The translations under genes were made by a program, and so were the position numbers. The notes under the pieces were generated by a model that was given only the letters and a program-made list of their open reading frames with translations, was not told the origin of the DNA and ran no database searches. A stretch of 34,193 bases of DNA, taken from contig NZ_WUUU01000013.1 in the NCBI RefSeq assembly GCF_009831555.1, positions 1 through 34,193 on the forward strand, read 5' to 3'. Positions 30,689 to 34,193 of this stretch are shown in pieces. Every line of letters begins with the position of its first letter. The stretch's first letter is position 1. This DNA is from Halobacterium bonnevillei (GTDB lineage: Archaea > Halobacteriota > Halobacteria > Halobacteriales > Halobacteriaceae).

Positions 30689-31907
30689 GTCGAACCGACG
30701 ACGCGGCCGACAGCCTCGACGACGAAGCGGTGCTGCTCGTCGGGCACGGGTCGCGCCGCGAGAAGTCGAACGAACAGGTGCGCACCCTCGCGGCAGACCT
30801 CGAGGGGCGACTCGGTGTGCCCGTCGACGCCGGGTTCCTGGAGCTCGCGGAGCCGTCGATTCGACGCCATCGACGCGCTCGCGCCCGCCGTCGCCACCAT
30901 CTCGGTCGTCCACCTGTCGCTGTTCGCCGCCAGCCACGTCAAAAACGACGTGCCCGCGGCGCTCCAGCGCGCCCGCGGCGACCACCCCGGGCATCGAGTT
31001 CAGCAACGGCGCCCACCTCGGCGTCCACCCCGCCATCGTCGACCTGCTGGACGACCGCGCCGCCAGCGTCGAAACCGAACTCGGGGTCGACCGCGAGGCC
31101 GACGACGTGGCGGTCGTGCTGTGTGCGCGCGGGTCCAGCGACCCGGACGCCAACGCCGACGTCCACAAACTCGCCCGCTTGCTTTACGAGGGCCGCGAGT
31201 TCTCCCGCGTCGAAGCCACGTTCGTCGGCGTGACTGACCCGACGCTCGACGACACGCTCCACGACATCGCCAGACACCGGCCGGACGCCGTCGTCGTCGT
31301 TCCCTACATGCTCGGGGACGGCGTGCTCACCGACCGCATCCGCGACGGCGCCGACGGGTTCGACGCCGAGTACCCGTACGTCGACGCGGCCTGCGGCGAC
31401 CCCCTCGGTACGGACCCGCGACTGCTGGACGTGCTCGCCGACCGCTGGCAGGAGGCCAGGACGGGCAGCGTCGAGATGTCGTGTGACACCTGCAAGTACA
31501 AGGTCGAACTCGACGGCTACGAGGCCGACGTGGGCGGCGCGAAGGCGATGCTGCGCGCGCTCAACCACCAGGAGGCACACGCCGACCGCGGCGACGTCGC
31601 CGACGAGCCACACGTCCACGACGCCCCCGACAAGCACGTCGCCGTCTGCACGAGCCAGACGTGCGCGGCCGACGGCGCGCCCGCCGTCCTCGAGCGCCTC
31701 CGGCAGGAAGCCCGGGACACCGACGACGGCAGCGTTCGCGTGACGCGGTTGTCGTGTCTCGGGCAGTGCGGCGACGGCCCGAACGTCGCCGTCTACCCGG
31801 AGGGCGTCTGGTATCAGGGCGTCCGACCGGAGGACGCCCAGCGCATCGTCGCCTCGCACCTCGAGCGCGACCGAATCGTCTCGGACCTCGACTCACAACT
31901 GCTATGA
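30685..31907 (+). pseudogene. cbiX: sirohydrochlorin cobaltochelatase CbiX fused to a 2Fe-2S ferredoxin domain, two frameshifts
   Basis: It starts at GTG 30685. The first frame gives LLVGHGSRREKSNEQV (catalytic His) to LELAEPS. Homology then continues in the second frame from 30860 (FDAIDALAPAVATISVVHLS) to about 30988, and in the third frame from 30990 (IEFSNGAHLGVHP) to the stop at 31907. Deleting one base near 30859 and one G in the GGG at 30989-30991 restores a product of about 406 residues. The second chelatase half shows VVLCARGSSDPDANAD and VVVPYMLGDG. The C-terminus has CDTCKYKVEL, then a thioredoxin-like [2Fe-2S] domain with CTSQTC and CLGQC. Function: inserts Co2+ into sirohydrochlorin to start the anaerobic pathway. 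Indels in or beside short runs suggest sequence errors, but real decay cannot be excluded. Confidence 0.85.
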
Positions 31908-32275
31908 CCTGCCACGAACTCGAAGCGCTGCGACTCGGCCTGATGAACGTTCTCGGCACCACGGACCGGAGCGCCCGCGACCACGCCGAGAAAGAACTCG
32001 ACGGCCACCTGGACGGTCCAATCGAGGGGCTGGCGAACGCGGACTCGCTGTCGGACCTCCAGCGCCACCTCGACGCCGCGCTCGTCGACCTGGAAGAACA
32101 GGTCGCGGCCACCCCCGAGGACGACCCCGCGTACGACTACCGCCGCGGGCGCCTCGTCGCGGTGCGTGACGCCGAGCGGTCGCTGGCGCGCGTCGTCGAC
32201 CACGGCGACTCGTTCCTCGACGACCTCGGCGAGACACACCACTCACTGCACGATGTCTTCCCAGCCGACGACTGA
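31904..32275 (+). CDS. DUF3209 family protein
   Basis: 123 residues: MTCHELEALRLGLMNVLGTT is the diagnostic start of DUF3209, a small helical family encoded next to cbiX in haloarchaeal and some bacterial cobalamin operons. HAEKELDGHLDGPIEGLANA and a C-terminal HHSLHDVF continue the pattern, with several His and acidic residues that could bind metal. Its ATG overlaps the cbiX stop (ATGA). A role in cobalt handling or chelatase support is inferred from position only. Confidence 0.88.
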   Translation: MTCHELEALRLGLMNVLGTTDRSARDHAEKELDGHLDGPIEGLANADSLSDLQRHLDAALVDLEEQVAATPEDDPAYDYRRGRLVAVRDAERSLARVVDHGDSFLDDLGETHHSLHDVFPADD

Positions 32276-33479
32276 CCGGTCGGTCGACCTCGGTGCAATC
32301 TCCCCGAACGGCTCCCGGCAGCTGGGCCGCCGGTCGAGCGTCTGTCTCACCGACGGCGGCGTCGTCGCAGGCCTCGCGGATGGCACTGTCGTCGCGTTCG
32401 ACAGCGACCGCCGAGAACTGTGGCGCGACGAACACGACGACCGCGGCAGCGTCGTCGCGCTCGCACCGTTCATAGACGGCGTTCTCGCCGGCGAGCGCGG
32501 TGCGAGTGGGGAGCTCAGATTCCACGACCGGGAGACTGGCGATGTGCGCTGGCGCTACCGGACGGCCGACGATCTCGGCGCCCCCCAGAGAGGGACGCGA
32601 TTCCACCTGCCGTTCGTCGCAGACTTGAAACCGAGCGGGGACCGCGAGCGCGCATTCGTCGCAGCGCGCCGGTACGAGCGCGCGGACGACGGGGCGCGGA
32701 ACTTCCGGAGCGTCGTCTACGCCTTCGACCGCGAGGGGACCGTCGAGTGGCGCATCGAAACGGACGCGTCGCCCAGCAGCCTGGATGCAGACGGCGAGCG
32801 CGTCGCCGTGGCGTTCAATCGGTGTCCCGGCAGCCACGACCCGGGACTGATCGTGCTGGACGCCCAAACTGGCGACGTGCGCCGACGGTGGGACCCGCCC
32901 GGCGACGGCGAGCGGCGCGTCGGCAACGTCGCACTCGCTGCCGACGGTCTGTACGTGGCCAGTCACGCAGACTACCGCGGGTACTGTCTCGACGACGACG
33001 GCGTGCGGTGGGCCGTCGCCCTCGGACGGCCGGTCGAGCGCGGCAGTGAAACCGTCTACGCCTACCCGAACCACGTACACGCCGAAGCGAGTGGCGTCGT
33101 CTTCGTCACCGGGAACACGTACCCAGAGGACGGCCGCGAGACGGACGCGCGCCACCCGAACGAACACACTGCCGTGGGCGTGGCACCCGACGGCGAGCGC
33201 GCATTCGTCGACCGCGTCGGCGGATTCGCGCACGAGATAGCAGCCGAGGGCAGCCGGGTCGCCGTGCCGGTCGCCCAGCACTTCCGAGAGCGCGACCCGG
33301 ACCGGCACGGTCTGAGAGTGTACGAGATCGCGAACGGCCGAGTCCACTCGCAGAGCACGCCTGGTGTCGCCACAGCGGCGGCAGTTCGTGCGGGCCGTCT
33401 CGCTGTCGTCGAGGAACCAGTGACGTACCACGACGGCGGCGAACAGCGCGGCGCGTACCGGCTCAGACTGACCGACTGA
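32253..33479 (+). CDS. PQQ-like beta-propeller repeat protein of the cobalamin operon
   Basis: 408 residues from ATG at 32253, overlapping DUF3209 by 23 nt. Repeated blades of the type G-x-V-x-A-[FL]-[DN]-x-x-[TR]-G-x-x-x-W are visible: GTVVAFDSDRRELWR, LRFHDRETGDVRWRYR, VYAFDREGTVEWRIE, LIVLDAQTGDVRRRWDP, YCLDDDGVRWAV. No signal peptide or lipobox is seen, so it is probably cytosolic, unlike BamB. It is a scaffold or binding propeller, and no enzymatic residues can be named. As the last gene of this operon segment it faces the convergent Ni/Co transporter, with 33 nt between stops. Confidence 0.85.
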   Translation: MSSQPTTDRSVDLGAISPNGSRQLGRRSSVCLTDGGVVAGLADGTVVAFDSDRRELWRDEHDDRGSVVALAPFIDGVLAGERGASGELRFHDRETGDVRWRYRTADDLGAPQRGTRFHLPFVADLKPSGDRERAFVAARRYERADDGARNFRSVVYAFDREGTVEWRIETDASPSSLDADGERVAVAFNRCPGSHDPGLIVLDAQTGDVRRRWDPPGDGERRVGNVALAADGLYVASHADYRGYCLDDDGVRWAVALGRPVERGSETVYAYPNHVHAEASGVVFVTGNTYPEDGRETDARHPNEHTAVGVAPDGERAFVDRVGGFAHEIAAEGSRVAVPVAQHFRERDPDRHGLRVYEIANGRVHSQSTPGVATAAAVRAGRLAVVEEPVTYHDGGEQRGAYRLRLTD

Positions 33480-33512
33480 GGAGTTTTTTCTCCCGAACGT
33501 CCCGGAGCGCCG

Positions 33513-34193
33513 TCAGGCCAGCAACTGGGCGGCAAACGCCAGGACGACGACGCTCGCGCAGAGTTCGACTGCTGCGTGGGCGTGGCGGCCGCGACGTCGA
33601 GCGGCCGTGAAGACGCCGCCGAGGCCCGTACCCACGACCACCATCGTCGCGGTGAGCGAGACGGCGTAGACGCCGACGCTCGCACTCGTTGCGTGGAGGC
33701 CGGCCGTCGGGAGAATCGCGGAGACCAGCGCGAGCATGCTCACTGGCGGCGACAGCGCGAACAGCGACCCGACGACGCCCGTCCGGAGGTAGTCCGTCCG
33801 CGTCTCGTGGTCGTGGCTGTGCAGGTGAGCGTGCGCTCGCGAGAGGAGTTTTCCGACCACGTTCGACGCGTCCCCGGGTTCGGGGTGTGCCGGACGCCCC
33901 CGGAGGCGTCGTGCGCCCGTGACGGCGAGCAGAGCTGCGACAGCGACAAGGAGGCCGCCGGCGACCGTCGCACCGAACTGGTCGACGACTGACGGTATCG
34001 TGCTGGCAGCGGTCCCGAGCAGCGTGAGCAGACCGACCCACGCGACCACGACGACGACGTGTCCGACGGCGAAACTCCCGCCGACGAACGCGGCGTGCGT
34101 CCAGTTGTCGGTGTCGCTGGTGAGCGCGGAGATGCCGGCGGCGTGGTCGGGCTCCAGCGCGTGTGTCACGCCGAGCACCGCGGCCGCACCGAG
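33513..34193 (-). CDS. Ni/Co-type permease (HAxxxDH motif), 5' partial
   Basis: The frame is open to the window edge, so the N-terminus is missing; 226 residues are seen. HALEPDHAAGISAL is the H-A-x-x-x-D-H signature of NiCoT/UreH-type metal transporters, followed by FVGGSFAVGHVVVVVAWVGL. A cytoplasmic-looking loop, RAHAHLHSHDHETR, is histidine-rich and probably metal-binding. Five or six hydrophobic helices are evident (for example FGATVAGGLLVAVAALLAVTG; VYAVSLTATMVVVGTGLGGV). Next to a cobalt-requiring operon, Co2+ import is the likely role, with nickel possible. It converges on the PQQ gene. Confidence 0.85.
   Translation of the reverse strand, partial: LGAAAVLGVTHALEPDHAAGISALTSDTDNWTHAAFVGGSFAVGHVVVVVAWVGLLTLLGTAASTIPSVVDQFGATVAGGLLVAVAALLAVTGARRLRGRPAHPEPGDASNVVGKLLSRAHAHLHSHDHETRTDYLRTGVVGSLFALSPPVSMLALVSAILPTAGLHATSASVGVYAVSLTATMVVVGTGLGGVFTAARRRGRHAHAAVELCASVVVLAFAAQLLA

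Overview
The window comes from a haloarchaeon (class Halobacteria). It is GC-rich, its proteins are strongly acidic, many genes have an archaeal TATA-like box about 25-40 nt before the start codon with little or no leader, and several gene families are haloarchaeal (PccX-like carboxylase subunit, DUF7835-type zinc ribbon, CTAG methylase, DUF3209, haloarchaeal-type cbi operon). CTAG tetranucleotides are almost absent (five seen in 34 kb).

Left third (1-15.4 kb), core genome. On the minus strand are an acyl-CoA carboxylase pair (pccB plus a partial epsilon-like subunit), cytidine deaminase, two paralogous sodium:neurotransmitter-symporter-type transporters and an SDR oxidoreductase. On the plus strand are a DUF1648/SdpI-like membrane protein, sucC-sucD, a small zinc-ribbon protein and a zim-type N4-cytosine DNA methylase. 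A minus-strand ATP-grasp enzyme follows. Then come a CBS-pair protein, a small membrane protein and a receiver-PAS-PAS-GAF histidine kinase.

Middle (15.59-21.32 kb), an integrated mobile element of about 5.7 kb with visibly lower GC. It is bounded by 36-nt direct repeats, one of which is the 3' half of an intact tRNA-Val(CAC). It carries a tyrosine integrase beside the left repeat, an archaeo-eukaryotic-primase-like replication protein, a 38-residue membrane peptide, a small basic/acidic putative regulator divergent from a SWIM zinc-finger protein, and a three-helix membrane protein. It also holds two copies of a promoter module, three copies of a CATCGAG...CTCGATG hairpin and several palindromic operator-like sites. 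The left repeat is fused to a diverged tRNA-Val-like sequence. No capsid, spike or packaging gene was recognised, so the element may be a small integrative plasmid or a reduced provirus.

Right third (21.4-34.2 kb), cobalamin region. A PduO-type adenosyltransferase overlaps a glutaredoxin-like gene. Next are a CsaA-like tRNA-binding-fold protein, a DUF547 protein and a winged-helix regulator. That regulator diverges from a tightly overlapped anaerobic-pathway corrin-ring operon: cbiT-cbiL-cbiF-cbiG-cbiH-cbiH2-ferredoxin-(LAGLIDADG-like protein)-cbiX-DUF3209-PQQ propeller. Nearly all junctions are GTGA, ATGA or TGATG overlaps. A HAxxxDH-type Ni/Co transporter converges on the operon from the right edge. 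The operon is remarkable here because the first cbiH has one frameshift and cbiX has two. Either the pathway is decaying or the assembly has local indel errors. A shared TTCCTAATTCAA motif lies in front of both the regulator and cbiT and is a candidate operator.

Metabolic link (inference): propionyl-CoA carboxylase makes methylmalonyl-CoA, a B12-dependent mutase (not in the window) makes succinyl-CoA, and SucCD converts that to succinate, so the cobalamin genes could serve this route.
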